Assembly (NCBI GenBank): GCA_964649825.1
Contig: CAZYQW010000060.1
Span: 1 to 64,000, forward strand
Origin: CAZYQW01 sp964649825
GTDB lineage: Bacteria; Planctomycetota; B15-G4; JADJEK01
Length of the DNA: 64,000 nt
Direction of reading: 5' to 3'
Position 1 is the first letter of the stretch. Each line of letters starts with the position of its first letter. Under the pieces are notes generated by a model. That model worked only from the letters and a program-made list of their open reading frames with translations. It was not told the origin of the DNA and searched no databases. Below are positions 6,542-14,738 of this stretch, piece by piece. Both the position numbers and the translations under genes were made by a program.

Positions 6542-9112
6542 ATGACGATCTCTCCCGAGATCGAATCGCTCCATCGAGCTTTCTCCGCGTTCGGCCGCGA
6601 CCGGTTCACCTGTTCGCTCGGGGTGCGACCTGCCCTCCACGCGGCGCGGACCGCGGGCGCGGCGACGCTCGCGCGCGACGCCTCCGGCGCCGTCGCCGCG
6701 GCTCGCGTGACGCGCGTCGTCGACCACCTCGTGCGGCTCGGCTACGGGTTCGTCGCCCAGTACGCGGGGGCCGAACGCGACCCGGATCGGATCCCGATCG
6801 CGATCCTCGCGCGTGGCCGGTACGCGCGGGCCGAGCTGGCGCCGTTCTCGCCCGTCGAGCTGATCGCGTTGCGGCCTCGGTCCGCGATCGATCCGCGCTC
6901 CGTAACCGCCGTGACGGCGTTGGTGCGGTTCCTCTCCGACCTCGGCCTCGACTGCACGGCGTCCGTGACGATGTTGGACGAGGTCGACGCGCGGCTGTCG
7001 GCCGACGAGCTCGACCTCGACGATCTCGACGTCCGCTTCGTGACCGGCGATCCCGCGCTCCATCGCGCGCTCGTCGCCGACGTGCTGCGGCCGCGACGGA
7101 TCGCGGGCGCGCGCGACCGGATCGCGCGGCGGCTCGCGACCTGGGCGCAGGAGAGGACCGGCTCCGCTGGTCTCGAACCGGACGTCGTCCGCGGGCCGGG
7201 CGGAATCGAGGACGCCGCGAGGCTCCTCGCGACGCTGGACGACGCGCGCCGCGCGTACGACGTCGACGGAGCGGCGACCCTCGCCGAGACCGGCCTTCGC
7301 GCCGCCCTCGACGGGCTGCGGCGCGCGGAGTTCGCGCTGCATCTCGTCGCCGACGACGTGGCCGCCACCTTGCGCCGCTCGCGCTGGCCGGGCGTCGCCC
7401 GCTGCCTCGCCCCGGAGCGTGCGTCCGACGACGGAGCGTGGCTCCGCCGCGCCGTCGTCCAGTGGCAGGAGTCGATCCTCGTCGCCCGCGACCGTCTCCA
7501 CGAGGCGATCCTCCGCCGCGCGCACGCCGAGCCCCGCCGCGGGCGCGCGTTCGCCGACGGGTTTCGAATGGTCGACGGCGAGGTGGCGATCGAGCGAGAA
7601 CGCGTGTTCCTCGAGCGGCCGTCCCGCCTCGTCGAGGTCGCGGTCCGCGCCGCGGCCGAGCGCGTTCCGGTGTCGCGTTCGCTGGTGAACGCGGCCCGTG
7701 CCGCGGCGGGACGGCTCGGCGCGCGGCTCGCGGAGGATTTCCGCGTCGGCGAGGCGCTTCGCGCCGGCCTTCGCCTCGACTGCTTCGCGACCGTGCTCGT
7801 CACGCTCCGGCACGCGAACGTCCTGGAGCGCGTCCTGCCGGAGCTCGCGCCCGCGCGCCACTTCGTGCGGGCCGGCGAGAATCGCTCCCTGGACGATCGA
7901 GCGATCGTCGCGGTCGAGACGTTCGAGAGCCTCGTCGCGGGGCGCATCCGCGGCCCGCGACGCTACCTGGACGGCGTCGAGCGCGGCGACCTGTTGAAGC
8001 TCGCCCTGCTCCTGTTCCCCGCCGCGCGTCGGATCGGAGAGGCCGCGTTCGACGCGATCGCTGCTCGGCTCGTCGCGCTTGGGTTCGAGCCCGAGGAGAT
8101 CGACGTGGTGCGGTTCCTCGTCAAGGAGCGCGCGCGGTTCGTCACGATGAGTCGCGGGCGCGAGGACGGGCACCGCGCCGAGCTGGACGGGTTCGTGGCC
8201 GACGTCGAGACGCCGGAGCGGCTGCGGATGCTCGCGCTCTCGACATGGTGCGACCTCGAGGCGTGCGACCCGCCGGGGACGTCACGGTACTTCGACTCGA
8301 TGATGGGCGAGTCGTTCGACCGAGCCGAGCCGCTGATCCGGGCGCGCGCAGCGGCGGCGCGCGATCGGCTCGTCCTGGGCGCCGTTCCGCATGGTGCGCA
8401 CGAGAGCGCGGCGCGGGCCCACGTCGCCGCGATGCCGGCCGCGTACGCGGCCGCCGTGGACCCGATCGACGTGGCGCGCCACGTCCTCCTCGACGCGACG
8501 ATCGACGAAGGCGCGCGGTTCGCGCTCGCGGTCGATGAGACGCAAGGCGCGCGGCTCTGGTGGGTCGCGGACGATCGTCCTCGGCTGATCGGCGACGTCC
8601 TGACCGCGCTGGCCGGCGGCGGCGCCGACGTCGAGTCGCTCACCGCCCACGTTCGCCGGGATGGACGCGCGTTCGGGAGCCTCCGCTGCTCGAACGACGT
8701 CGAGCTCGATCCCGACCGCCTGCGCCGCGCGCTGGGTGGATCCCCGGCGGGGGCGGAGGCGTACGCCGCTCCGCGTGCGGGGGCGGGAACGGACGAGCTC
8801 GAGCCGATCGACGTCCTTTTTCGACGGCTCGGCGACCCGGGCGGCGTCGTGGTTCGCGTGCGGGCCGGCGATCGGCCGCGGCTTCTGCTCGACCTCATCG
8901 GCGCGGTGGTCGAGGACGGCTTCCAGATCGTCCAGGCGCGTGCCGAGACCAGCGCGGGCCGGGTCGACGATCGCTTCCACCTGCGCCGCCCGGACGCGGC
9001 CGAGGTCTCCGACGAGCAGTGCGAGAAGGTCCGCGATCGCATCGACCGTGCGATCCGGTCGTCCGTGGTTTCGACCCTGAGTCCTGACCAAGGAGGTCAT
9101 CGATGCACGTGA
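6542..9112 (+). CDS. GlnD-like protein with degenerate catalytic domains and two intact ACT domains
   Basis: An 856-aa protein, the length and layout of the PII uridylyltransferase GlnD: nucleotidyltransferase (about 60-200), helical linker, HD domain (about 400-560) and two C-terminal ACT domains (about 672-740 and 768-835, each with a DRPRLL/DRPRLI signature). The catalytic residues are missing. Where GlnD has a GRGELxPxSDxD motif, this protein has ARAELAPFSPVE, so both metal-binding Asp residues are replaced. Where GlnD has LFHDIGKG it reads LLLFPAARR, and the downstream paired His of the HD domain is also gone. No frameshift is present and codon use is normal, so it is maintained. It may be a glutamine- or nitrogen-sensing pseudoenzyme acting through the ACT domains (inference). 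No glnB or glnA is nearby. It overlaps the HPF-like gene by 10 bp. Confidence 0.75.
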   Translation: MTISPEIESLHRAFSAFGRDRFTCSLGVRPALHAARTAGAATLARDASGAVAAARVTRVVDHLVRLGYGFVAQYAGAERDPDRIPIAILARGRYARAELAPFSPVELIALRPRSAIDPRSVTAVTALVRFLSDLGLDCTASVTMLDEVDARLSADELDLDDLDVRFVTGDPALHRALVADVLRPRRIAGARDRIARRLATWAQERTGSAGLEPDVVRGPGGIEDAARLLATLDDARRAYDVDGAATLAETGLRAALDGLRRAEFALHLVADDVAATLRRSRWPGVARCLAPERASDDGAWLRRAVVQWQESILVARDRLHEAILRRAHAEPRRGRAFADGFRMVDGEVAIERERVFLERPSRLVEVAVRAAAERVPVSRSLVNAARAAAGRLGARLAEDFRVGEALRAGLRLDCFATVLVTLRHANVLERVLPELAPARHFVRAGENRSLDDRAIVAVETFESLVAGRIRGPRRYLDGVERGDLLKLALLLFPAARRIGEAAFDAIAARLVALGFEPEEIDVVRFLVKERARFVTMSRGREDGHRAELDGFVADVETPERLRMLALSTWCDLEACDPPGTSRYFDSMMGESFDRAEPLIRARAAAARDRLVLGAVPHGAHESAARAHVAAMPAAYAAAVDPIDVARHVLLDATIDEGARFALAVDETQGARLWWVADDRPRLIGDVLTALAGGGADVESLTAHVRRDGRAFGSLRCSNDVELDPDRLRRALGGSPAGAEAYAAPRAGAGTDELEPIDVLFRRLGDPGGVVVRVRAGDRPRLLLDLIGAVVEDGFQIVQARAETSAGRVDDRFHLRRPDAAEVSDEQCEKVRDRIDRAIRSSVVSTLSPDQGGHRCT

Positions 9113-9504
9113 CTCTGAACGTGAAGCACGCAGTCCGCAACGAGGCCCTGGAGAAGCTGTTCGAGCGGGAGCGGGACCGCATCGTGCGGCGCCTCGCGCG
9201 CGTCCCCCTCGATCGGGTGTCGCTGCACTGCGAGATCGACCGGAACGTCCACCAGCGGGAAGCCTACTCTTCGTTGACCCTCGCCCTGCCGGATCGAACG
9301 TGGAACGCCCGGGGAGTCGGCGTCAACGTGCTCTCCGCGTTGCGCGACGGCGTGGCCGCGCTGTTGACCGAGCTCTCCCGGGGGCTGAGCCGCGATCGGC
9401 GAACGGAGCGGCGCTCACGGCGCGGCACCGACCACCGCCCGGCGCTCGACGAGGACGTTCCGGAGGACGGGCGCCCGGACCAGAACGGTCGGTCGTCTCA
9501 GTAG
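9103..9504 (+). CDS. HPF/RaiA-like ribosome-associated protein
   Basis: A 133-aa protein with a near-perfect Shine-Dalgarno sequence (AAGGAGGT, 9089-9096) 6 nt before ATG 9103. Residues 1-95 fit the beta-alpha-beta-beta-beta-alpha layout of the S30AE/HPF fold: a strand MHVTLNVKHA, a helix EALEKLFERERDRIVRRL, then strands and a second helix LRDGVAALLTELSR. The tail (96-133) is charged and probably disordered. Members of this family bind the 30S decoding site and promote hibernation in stationary phase. The match is by pattern only and is weaker than for typical HPF. It overlaps the GlnD-like gene and is convergent with the histone-like gene, with which it shares 7 bp. Confidence 0.55.
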   Translation: MHVTLNVKHAVRNEALEKLFERERDRIVRRLARVPLDRVSLHCEIDRNVHQREAYSSLTLALPDRTWNARGVGVNVLSALRDGVAALLTELSRGLSRDRRTERRSRRGTDHRPALDEDVPEDGRPDQNGRSSQ

Positions 9505-10148
9505 TCGTCGTCGAGGATGAACGCGTCATCCTCGTATCCACCGCCGCCCTCGTCGTCGTAGTCGTCGTCGAGCTCGAAGTCGTCGTCGTCGTCGTCGATG
9601 CCGACCTCGACGTCGACCTCGTCGTCATCGAAGGAGGTGGGTTCCTCTTCGGACTCGTCGAGTCCGGCGCGCGGTTCCGCTCCACGGGGCGCATCGGGTG
9701 CACCATCGGGCGGGCCGGACCGGTCGGGCGAGCGCCGGGAATCGGCGTCCCGGGCCTTGGCCGGGAGCCCTTGCTTCGTGCGTTTCTTCTTTGCATCCGG
9801 CGGCGTATCCGGCGGCGCCGGCGGCGCCGCCTTCGTCGTCGGCTCGTTCGCGGCCGTCTTCGTCGTGGCCTTCGGCGTCGCCGCCTTCTTCTTCTTGTTC
9901 TTGTCGTTCGTCTCGTTCGCCTTCTTCGCGGACGCCTTCTTTGCCGACGCCTTCTTTGCCGACGCCTTTGTCGCGTTCGCCTTCTTTGCGGACGTCTTCT
10001 TGGCGGGTTTCGGCGGAGTCACCTTCTTCCCGGCGGCCTTCTTGCCCGCCGCCTTCTTGGCGCGCGAGCCGTTCTGCCGCGCCGCCGTCTTGACGGACTT
10101 CGACGCGGGCCTGCGCGCGGCGACCTTCTTGGCCTTCTTCGCTGCCAC
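9498..10148 (-). CDS. Histone H1-like protein with basic half and acidic tail
   Basis: A 216-aa protein from GTG at 10148, chosen because GGGAGGG lies just upstream and translation then begins MAAKKAKKVAARR. Residues 1-135 are Lys/Ala-rich with repeated AKKA and KKASA units, like the C-terminal domain of eukaryotic histone H1 and bacterial AlgP/Hc1-like proteins. Residues about 135-165 are Pro/Thr-rich. The last 45 residues are extremely acidic, with runs of Asp and a C-terminal FILDDDY. A protein this polarised should bind DNA or RNA through its basic half while the acidic tail tunes that binding or recruits partners (inference). No folded domain is visible. Convergent with the HPF-like gene. 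Confidence 0.7.
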   Translation of the reverse strand: MAAKKAKKVAARRPASKSVKTAARQNGSRAKKAAGKKAAGKKVTPPKPAKKTSAKKANATKASAKKASAKKASAKKANETNDKNKKKKAATPKATTKTAANEPTTKAAPPAPPDTPPDAKKKRTKQGLPAKARDADSRRSPDRSGPPDGAPDAPRGAEPRAGLDESEEEPTSFDDDEVDVEVGIDDDDDDFELDDDYDDEGGGGYEDDAFILDDDY

Positions 10149-10333
10149 GATGGACCCTCCCGTCGGGGCCTGGGACTCGAATGGTCGGACGACTTGAACC
10201 ACCGGAACGACGGACTGCTGAGACGCTCGGGACCCTACTGCCGCGTTTCGCATCGTTCAAGTCGCCCGCGGAGTTTCTCGTCGACCCCGCTCCGGCCTTG
10301 CCCCGGCGCCGGCCCATCGGTGGGATCGAGGTC

Positions 10334-11902
10334 ATGCATCGAGCCGTCGACCCCGTCTCCGCCGCGCTCTTCGCCGAGCTCTTCGCCGCCGTGGCGGAGG
10401 AGATGGGCGTCGCCTTGATGCGCGCGGCGTTCTCGCCCAACGTGAAGGAGCGGCGCGACTTCTCCTGCGCCATCTTCCTGGGGGACGGGACCCTGGTCGC
10501 CCAGGCCGCCCACATCCCCGTCCACCTCGGATCGGCGCCCCTCTCGATCGCCGCGGTGCTCGATGCGTTCGCGCTGGTGGAGGGGGACGAGGTGATCCTG
10601 AACGATCCGTTCCGCGGCGGCACCCATCTGCCGGACGTCACCCTGGTTCGACCCGTCTTCCTCGGCAAGGCGCGCGGCGGCCGGGCCGGCCCCGCCGACT
10701 TCCTGGTGGCGAATCGGGCGCATCACGCCGACATCGGCGGAGCGACGCCGGGCTCGATGGGGATCGCCGCGGACATCTACGGGGAGGGATTCCGTATTCC
10801 GCCGGTCCACTTCAGAAGCGGCGGTCGGCTCGTCTCGGACTTCCTCGAGCTGTTTCGCGCCCAGGTGCGCCAGCCCGACGAGCGGATCGGCGACCTGACC
10901 GCTCAGTCGGCCGCCAACCACGTGGGCGCGACGCGGCTCGCGGATCTCGCGCACGAGCATGGGCTCGACGCCCTTCGCGCGGCGGCGGCGGCGCTGCCGG
11001 CCGCGACCGAGCGCGCGCTCGTGGCCGAGCTCGCCGACCTCCCGCGGGGCTCGTTTCGCTTCCGCGACTGGTTGGACGACGACGGCCGCGGCACGGGTCC
11101 CCTCCCGATCGAGGTGACGATCGAGCCGAAGCCGCGCGGCGTGAGGGTCGACTTCACCGGGTCGGCGCCGCAGGTCGCCGGTCCGATGAACGCGAACCTC
11201 GCGGTGACGCTCTCCGCGACCGCCTACGCGTTCCGATGCCTGCTCGACGCCGAGGTGCCGATGAACGGCGGGTTGCTGCGACCGATCGAGCTGATCGCCC
11301 CGCTCGGCACGATCGTGAACGCGACGGCGCCGGCCGCGGTCGCGGGCGGCAACGTCGAGACGTCGCAGCGGATCGTCGACGTCCTCCTCGGCGCGCTGTC
11401 CCGCGCCCGGCCGCATCGCGTGCCGGCGGCGTCGGCCGGGACGATGGCCAACGTCAGCCTCGGGGGCCGCGGGTTCACCTACTACGAAACGATCGGCGGC
11501 GGGTCGGGCGCGAGCCCGCGCCGAGACGGAGCTTCAGCGGTCCAGACCCACATGACGAACACGTTGAACACGCCGATCGAGATGCTCGAGGCGTCGTATC
11601 CGATCCGCGTCCGGCGCTACGCGGTGCGGCGGGGATCGGGCGGTGGCGGGCGTCATCGCGGCGGCGACGGGATCGTGCGCGAGATCGTGGCGCTCGAGGA
11701 GCTCGACGCCGCGGTGCTGTCGGACCGTGGAAAGCGCGGCCCATACGGCCTGCACGGCGGCCGGCCGGGCGCCGGGAGCGCGGTGTTCCTGGAGTCGAAC
11801 GGGCGCCGCCGGCGGCTGCCGGGCAAGGTCCAGACGCGCCTCGCGCCCGGAGACGTGCTGATCGTCGAGACCCCGGGCGGGGGCGGCAACGGAAGGAGGT
11901 GA
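10334..11902 (+). CDS. Hydantoinase B / acetone-carboxylase alpha-type protein
   Basis: A 522-aa protein, the normal size for HyuB. ATG 10334 follows GAGGT at 10328 and yields MHRAVDPVSAALF; a longer frame to 10181 lacks family similarity. Family hallmarks include LMRAAFSPNVKERRDFS near residue 30, NDPFRGGTHLPDVT (about 92-105), HHADIGGATPGSM (about 134-146) and a Gly-rich C terminus. In N-methylhydantoinases and 5-oxoprolinases this subunit works with an ATP-binding HyuA subunit to open cyclic amides. No hyuA is in the window, so partner and substrate are unknown; 5-oxoproline is the commonest substrate in the family. The next gene starts 2 bp after its stop, so they are likely cotranscribed. 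Confidence 0.85.
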   Translation: MHRAVDPVSAALFAELFAAVAEEMGVALMRAAFSPNVKERRDFSCAIFLGDGTLVAQAAHIPVHLGSAPLSIAAVLDAFALVEGDEVILNDPFRGGTHLPDVTLVRPVFLGKARGGRAGPADFLVANRAHHADIGGATPGSMGIAADIYGEGFRIPPVHFRSGGRLVSDFLELFRAQVRQPDERIGDLTAQSAANHVGATRLADLAHEHGLDALRAAAAALPAATERALVAELADLPRGSFRFRDWLDDDGRGTGPLPIEVTIEPKPRGVRVDFTGSAPQVAGPMNANLAVTLSATAYAFRCLLDAEVPMNGGLLRPIELIAPLGTIVNATAPAAVAGGNVETSQRIVDVLLGALSRARPHRVPAASAGTMANVSLGGRGFTYYETIGGGSGASPRRDGASAVQTHMTNTLNTPIEMLEASYPIRVRRYAVRRGSGGGGRHRGGDGIVREIVALEELDAAVLSDRGKRGPYGLHGGRPGAGSAVFLESNGRRRRLPGKVQTRLAPGDVLIVETPGGGGNGRR

Positions 11903-11904
11903 CC

Positions 11905-12402
11905 ATGCGTGTCCGAAACGGCGCGAGCGTCGCGATCGCCGGGATGCTCCTCGCCGCGGGGTGTCGTACCGAGCCGGACCCGCAGGACGTCGAGGGGATC
12001 GTGGACGCGGCGGACGGCGTCTTTCGCGTGCTCGACGTCCCGGCGGCGCCGCCGAACGAGACCTACGCGGCGGCGCGCGCGATCGTGCGGACGCGGTTCG
12101 CCGGGGGGAGCATCGTCGAGGATCCGGCGGAGCGGACGATCGAGCTCCTGCCGCGGCCGTTCGAGAGCTCGCCCAACCGCGTCCGTCTCTACCTGCGAGT
12201 GTTCGCCGCGGAGGGCGACGGATCCCGGGTCGAGATCTTCTGTCCGGTCGACGAGCTGCGCGACGACGTGCGCGACGAACCGAGCGACCCGTGGCGTTTC
12301 ATCGGGCGCGACGCCAAGCTCGAGAACCGCATCCTCCACGAGATCTGGGACACGCTGACGATCGCGCCGCTCGGTCAGGACGCGGGCGGCGGCGGCGCCT
12401 GA
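11905..12402 (+). CDS. Small lipoprotein of unknown function
   Basis: A 165-aa protein starting 2 bp after the hydantoinase stop, with a strong Shine-Dalgarno (GGAAGGAGGTG) just upstream. Residues 1-20 are a lipoprotein signal peptide: a short Arg-containing n-region, a hydrophobic core and lipobox LLAAGC with Cys at about residue 20. The mature part has alternating strands and helices rich in Glu and Arg. I do not recognise the family. It probably sits in the periplasm or outer membrane, and its coupling to the hydantoinase gene may be positional only. Confidence 0.75.
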   Translation: MRVRNGASVAIAGMLLAAGCRTEPDPQDVEGIVDAADGVFRVLDVPAAPPNETYAAARAIVRTRFAGGSIVEDPAERTIELLPRPFESSPNRVRLYLRVFAAEGDGSRVEIFCPVDELRDDVRDEPSDPWRFIGRDAKLENRILHEIWDTLTIAPLGQDAGGGGA

Positions 12403-12450
12403 CGAGTTCCCATCGGATCCGATCAAGTCCCGAACCGCGACTGCCGATCC

Positions 12451-14364
12451 GTGTCTCGAGGTTCGATGAGCGGGACGGTCGGTACGAGTGGATCAGGTCG
12501 AGCGAAGCCGCGCGCCGCGTCGCCGCGTCGCCGGGAGCGTCGCGCTTGGTGGCTTCGGTCGCTCGTGGGAACCGTCCTCCTCGGTCTCGCGGTCATCCTG
12601 GTCGAGACCGCCGGCCCTCCATCGCAGCGCGACCTCCAGATCACGCTGATCCTGCTGTTGTTCGCGGCGGTGCTTCGGTTCCGCGCGATCTTTCCGACCG
12701 CTCGCCCGGTGGCGCTGCTCGGCGTGCTCCTGCTCCTCGCCGCCGCCTCGGTCGCGCTGGCCGGAGGAGGCACGCACCCGATCTCGCGCACGTTCTCCCT
12801 CGCCGTTCTCCCGACCGCGACCGGGGTGGCCCTGCTCGGCTTCGCGCTCGGGCGGCGCCAGACGGCGATGACCGACGCGGGCGTCCGCCGGGTCCTCTAC
12901 TCCGGGTTCGACTCGATCCACGAGCCGGTCGTGCACGTCGCCGACGGGTGCCGCGTGATCGGTCTGAACTGGCTCGCCGAGCTGACCTACGGGATCGGCC
13001 TGCGCGGGTCGCTCGTCTGCGAGTCGTCGTTCTTCGAACGCGACTCTTGCGATGGCTGTCCCATCGCCGACGTGTTCGACGGTCGAGGGCCGCGCACGTT
13101 CTGCTCGGGAGGCGACGCGAACGCGGCGCGTCAGACCGTGCTCGCGCTTCCCGTCCTCGGCACCGGCGACGTGGTGATCGAACAGGTCCTGCGCGTCGTC
13201 GACGCATCGGCGCGCGCGCGGCGCGAGCAGGCGCGGGGGCGCGACGACGTGGTGATGGACGAGGGGCTCCATCGATCGGCCCGCCTCTCGTCCCTGGGAG
13301 CGTTCGTGTCGGGGCTCGCGCACGAGTTGAACCATCCGATCGCCGAGATCCTCTGCGCGGCCGATGCGGTCCTGCGCGGCGGGCCGCGGGCGGCCGACGC
13401 GGTGGTGGAGATCGCGGCCCAGGCGGAGCGGGCGCGGAAGATCGTCCACGGCGTCCTTCGGCTCGCGGGCCGAGCGGCGTCGGTGCGCGAGGAGGTCGAC
13501 CTGCGCAGCGTCGTCGACGACGTCGCCGATCTCATCGGCCGCCCCCTCGCCCTGGATGGGGTCACGCTGCGCGTCGACGCGTCGAGCCCCGGCGCCCGCG
13601 TGTCGGCCGATCGCGTCCAGCTCGAGCAGGTCCTGGTCAACCTGATCGCGAACGCACGCGACGCAATTCGCTCGTCCCGCGGCCACGGAACCGTGCGCGT
13701 CTCGATCGGGGGGAACGAGGAGCGGACCTGGATCCGCGTGCGCGACGATGGGCCCGGTGTGGCCGAGGCCGACCTGCCGCGGCTCGGCGAGGCGTTCTTC
13801 ACGACGAAGGCAGCCGGACGCGGCACCGGCCTCGGGCTTCCGTTCTGCCGCGACGTCGTCCTGCAGCACGGCGGCACGCTGGCGATCGAGAACGGCCGCG
13901 GGGGGGAGGGCGTGGTCGTGACGGTGACGTTGCCCCGTTCCCCCGGCGCGTCCGAGAGTCGCGACGACGAGCGGCCGGTGGCGACGCCGCGGCGCGTCCT
14001 CGTGATCGACGACGAGGTGCTGATCGCCGAGTTCGCCCGCGCCGCGCTCGAGTCGCACGGGGCCGACGTCGAGGTGGCCACCGACATCCCGGCCGCGCGC
14101 CTGACGATCGACTGCGAAACGCAGTTCGACGTCGTGTTCTGCGACCTCTGCGTTCACGACGCCCGCGGCGACGCGTTCTACGAGGAGGTCTGCGCGGAGC
14201 GGCCCGCCTACCGCGGACGCTTCGTCTTCATGACGGCCGACGTGTCGGTCGACCTGGGCCGGTTGACGCGAGACGGCAACCGCGTGCTGACGAAGCCGTT
14301 CGACGTGCTGGACATCCGCCGCGCTGCCGATCGAACGTCCGTCGAGTCGTGCGTGCGCGCCTGA
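12451..14364 (+). CDS. Hybrid sensor histidine kinase with C-terminal receiver
   Basis: A 637-aa protein; start GTG 12451 or ATG 12466. Four transmembrane helices occupy about residues 33-135. A PAS-like domain follows (about 145-255) with a cysteine cluster around CDGCP and FCSGG that might hold a metal or sense redox. The dimerisation/phosphoacceptor segment contains AHELNHP with His291, and the HATPase domain shows the N box (NLIANARDA), G1 (DDGPGV) and G2 (GTGLGL). The C-terminal receiver domain (about 515-630) has acidic residues VIDDE, phosphoacceptor Asp565 and Lys in LTKPF. It should autophosphorylate and pass the phosphate to its own receiver; no separate response regulator is adjacent. 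The signal is unknown. Confidence 0.9.
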   Translation: MSRGSMSGTVGTSGSGRAKPRAASPRRRERRAWWLRSLVGTVLLGLAVILVETAGPPSQRDLQITLILLLFAAVLRFRAIFPTARPVALLGVLLLLAAASVALAGGGTHPISRTFSLAVLPTATGVALLGFALGRRQTAMTDAGVRRVLYSGFDSIHEPVVHVADGCRVIGLNWLAELTYGIGLRGSLVCESSFFERDSCDGCPIADVFDGRGPRTFCSGGDANAARQTVLALPVLGTGDVVIEQVLRVVDASARARREQARGRDDVVMDEGLHRSARLSSLGAFVSGLAHELNHPIAEILCAADAVLRGGPRAADAVVEIAAQAERARKIVHGVLRLAGRAASVREEVDLRSVVDDVADLIGRPLALDGVTLRVDASSPGARVSADRVQLEQVLVNLIANARDAIRSSRGHGTVRVSIGGNEERTWIRVRDDGPGVAEADLPRLGEAFFTTKAAGRGTGLGLPFCRDVVLQHGGTLAIENGRGGEGVVVTVTLPRSPGASESRDDERPVATPRRVLVIDDEVLIAEFARAALESHGADVEVATDIPAARLTIDCETQFDVVFCDLCVHDARGDAFYEEVCAERPAYRGRFVFMTADVSVDLGRLTRDGNRVLTKPFDVLDIRRAADRTSVESCVRA

Positions 14365-14372
14365 CGGTCCCC

Positions 14373-14415
14373 AAAAAACGAAGACGGGCGCAGGTGAAGT
14401 CACCCGCGCCCTGTC
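14373..14415 (-). terminator. Rho-independent terminator on the minus strand
   Basis: A long hairpin (14383-14415; arms GGGCGCAGGTGA and TCACCCGCGCCC with one mismatch each side) is followed on the minus strand by GTCTTCG and T6. On the plus strand it has no U-tract, so it ends a minus-strand transcript, although the stem may also slow readthrough from the histidine kinase gene. Confidence 0.65.
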
Positions 14416-14463
14416 AGAAAAGAGGCTGCGGTACCCGTAAGGGGCCCGCCGGCCAGCTTACGT

Positions 14464-14505
14464 CTAGGCTTGCAGCCTCCATCGTTGGTCGTAACAGTCA
14501 CACAT
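14464..14505 (-). CDS. 13-aa ORF (MCDCYDQRWRLQA) behind a very long Shine-Dalgarno
   Basis: ATG at 14505, stop TAG at 14464-14466, encoding M-C-D-C-Y-D-Q-R-W-R-L-Q-A. The last codons overlap one arm of the GAGGCTGC stem, so a ribosome on this ORF would prevent that stem from forming, as in leader peptides. However, no minus-strand gene follows the terminator, so a classical attenuation role is not evident. Two Cys and one Trp in 13 residues is unusual. Its length is far too short for coding statistics; the case rests on the ribosome binding site. Confidence 0.3.
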   Translation of the reverse strand: MCDCYDQRWRLQA

Positions 14506-14510
14506 TGCTT

Positions 14511-14526
14511 GGACCACCTCCTTTCT
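14511..14526 (-). promoter_or_regulatory. Extended 16-nt Shine-Dalgarno match
   Basis: The minus strand reads AGAAAGGAGGTGGTCC. Against the typical 16S rRNA 3' end (GGATCACCTCCTTTCT) this pairs along all 16 positions with one G-U wobble. GGAGG lies 11 nt before the ATG at 14505. Ordinary Shine-Dalgarno sequences elsewhere in this window pair over 5 to 9 nt. Confidence 0.5.
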
Positions 14527-14711
14527 GAACAGGGCCATGCCGGCACGAATGCCGACCTCACACACCGTCACGCTGCGTTGCGTGACCCGATGGCGGGTCC
14601 TACGCGGACCCTGTCATCCGCGGCTCGCGCCGCAGAAACAACCTGGGTCGTCGCGACGTCGCGACCGACCTGCTTCTAGTGAATCGGGATTTCCCGGGCG
14701 AGTCCACTGCT

Positions 14712-14738
14712 AAAAAAACGACGCGATCGATCGCGTCG
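14712..14738 (-). terminator. Perfect palindrome with T7, minus-strand terminator
   Basis: A 20-bp perfect palindrome (CGACGCGATCGATCGCGTCG, 14719-14738) is followed on the minus strand by seven T. No minus-strand gene lies between it and the divergent sulfatase-fold gene start at 14881, so what it terminates is unclear; it may insulate the region to its left or end an antisense transcript. Confidence 0.6.

Larger units (their letters stand above)
14373..14700 (-). ncRNA. Hairpin-rich intergenic region, candidate minus-strand RNA
   Basis: At least five strong inverted repeats are packed into 330 bp: 14422-14429 with 14472-14479 (GAGGCTGC/GCAGCCTC, enclosing GTAAG/CTTAC), 14567-14573 with 14580-14586, 14595-14600 with 14606-14611, and 14646-14670 built on a 14-bp perfect palindrome, plus the terminator stem. 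The minus-strand terminator at 14373-14415 and the Shine-Dalgarno/tiny ORF at 14464-14526 point to minus-strand transcription. No promoter is convincing, and I match it to no known RNA family (not RNase P, tmRNA, SRP or a tRNA by motif). Confidence 0.35.

Noticed and set aside
6542..9112. Calling the GlnD-like gene a pseudogene
   Set aside because: There is no frameshift or internal stop, codon use matches neighbours, the length is full and both ACT domains are conserved.
9540..9610. GTCGTC trinucleotide-like repeat in DNA near 9.55 kb
   Set aside because: It is the codon run for the acidic Asp-rich tail of the minus-strand histone-like protein, not an independent repeat.
14506..14526. Plus-strand match to the 16S rRNA 3' end (GGACCACCTCCTTTCT)
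   Set aside because: Only about 16 nt match, the preceding helix-44 and helix-45 sequences are absent, and the minus strand explains it as a long Shine-Dalgarno in front of an ATG.
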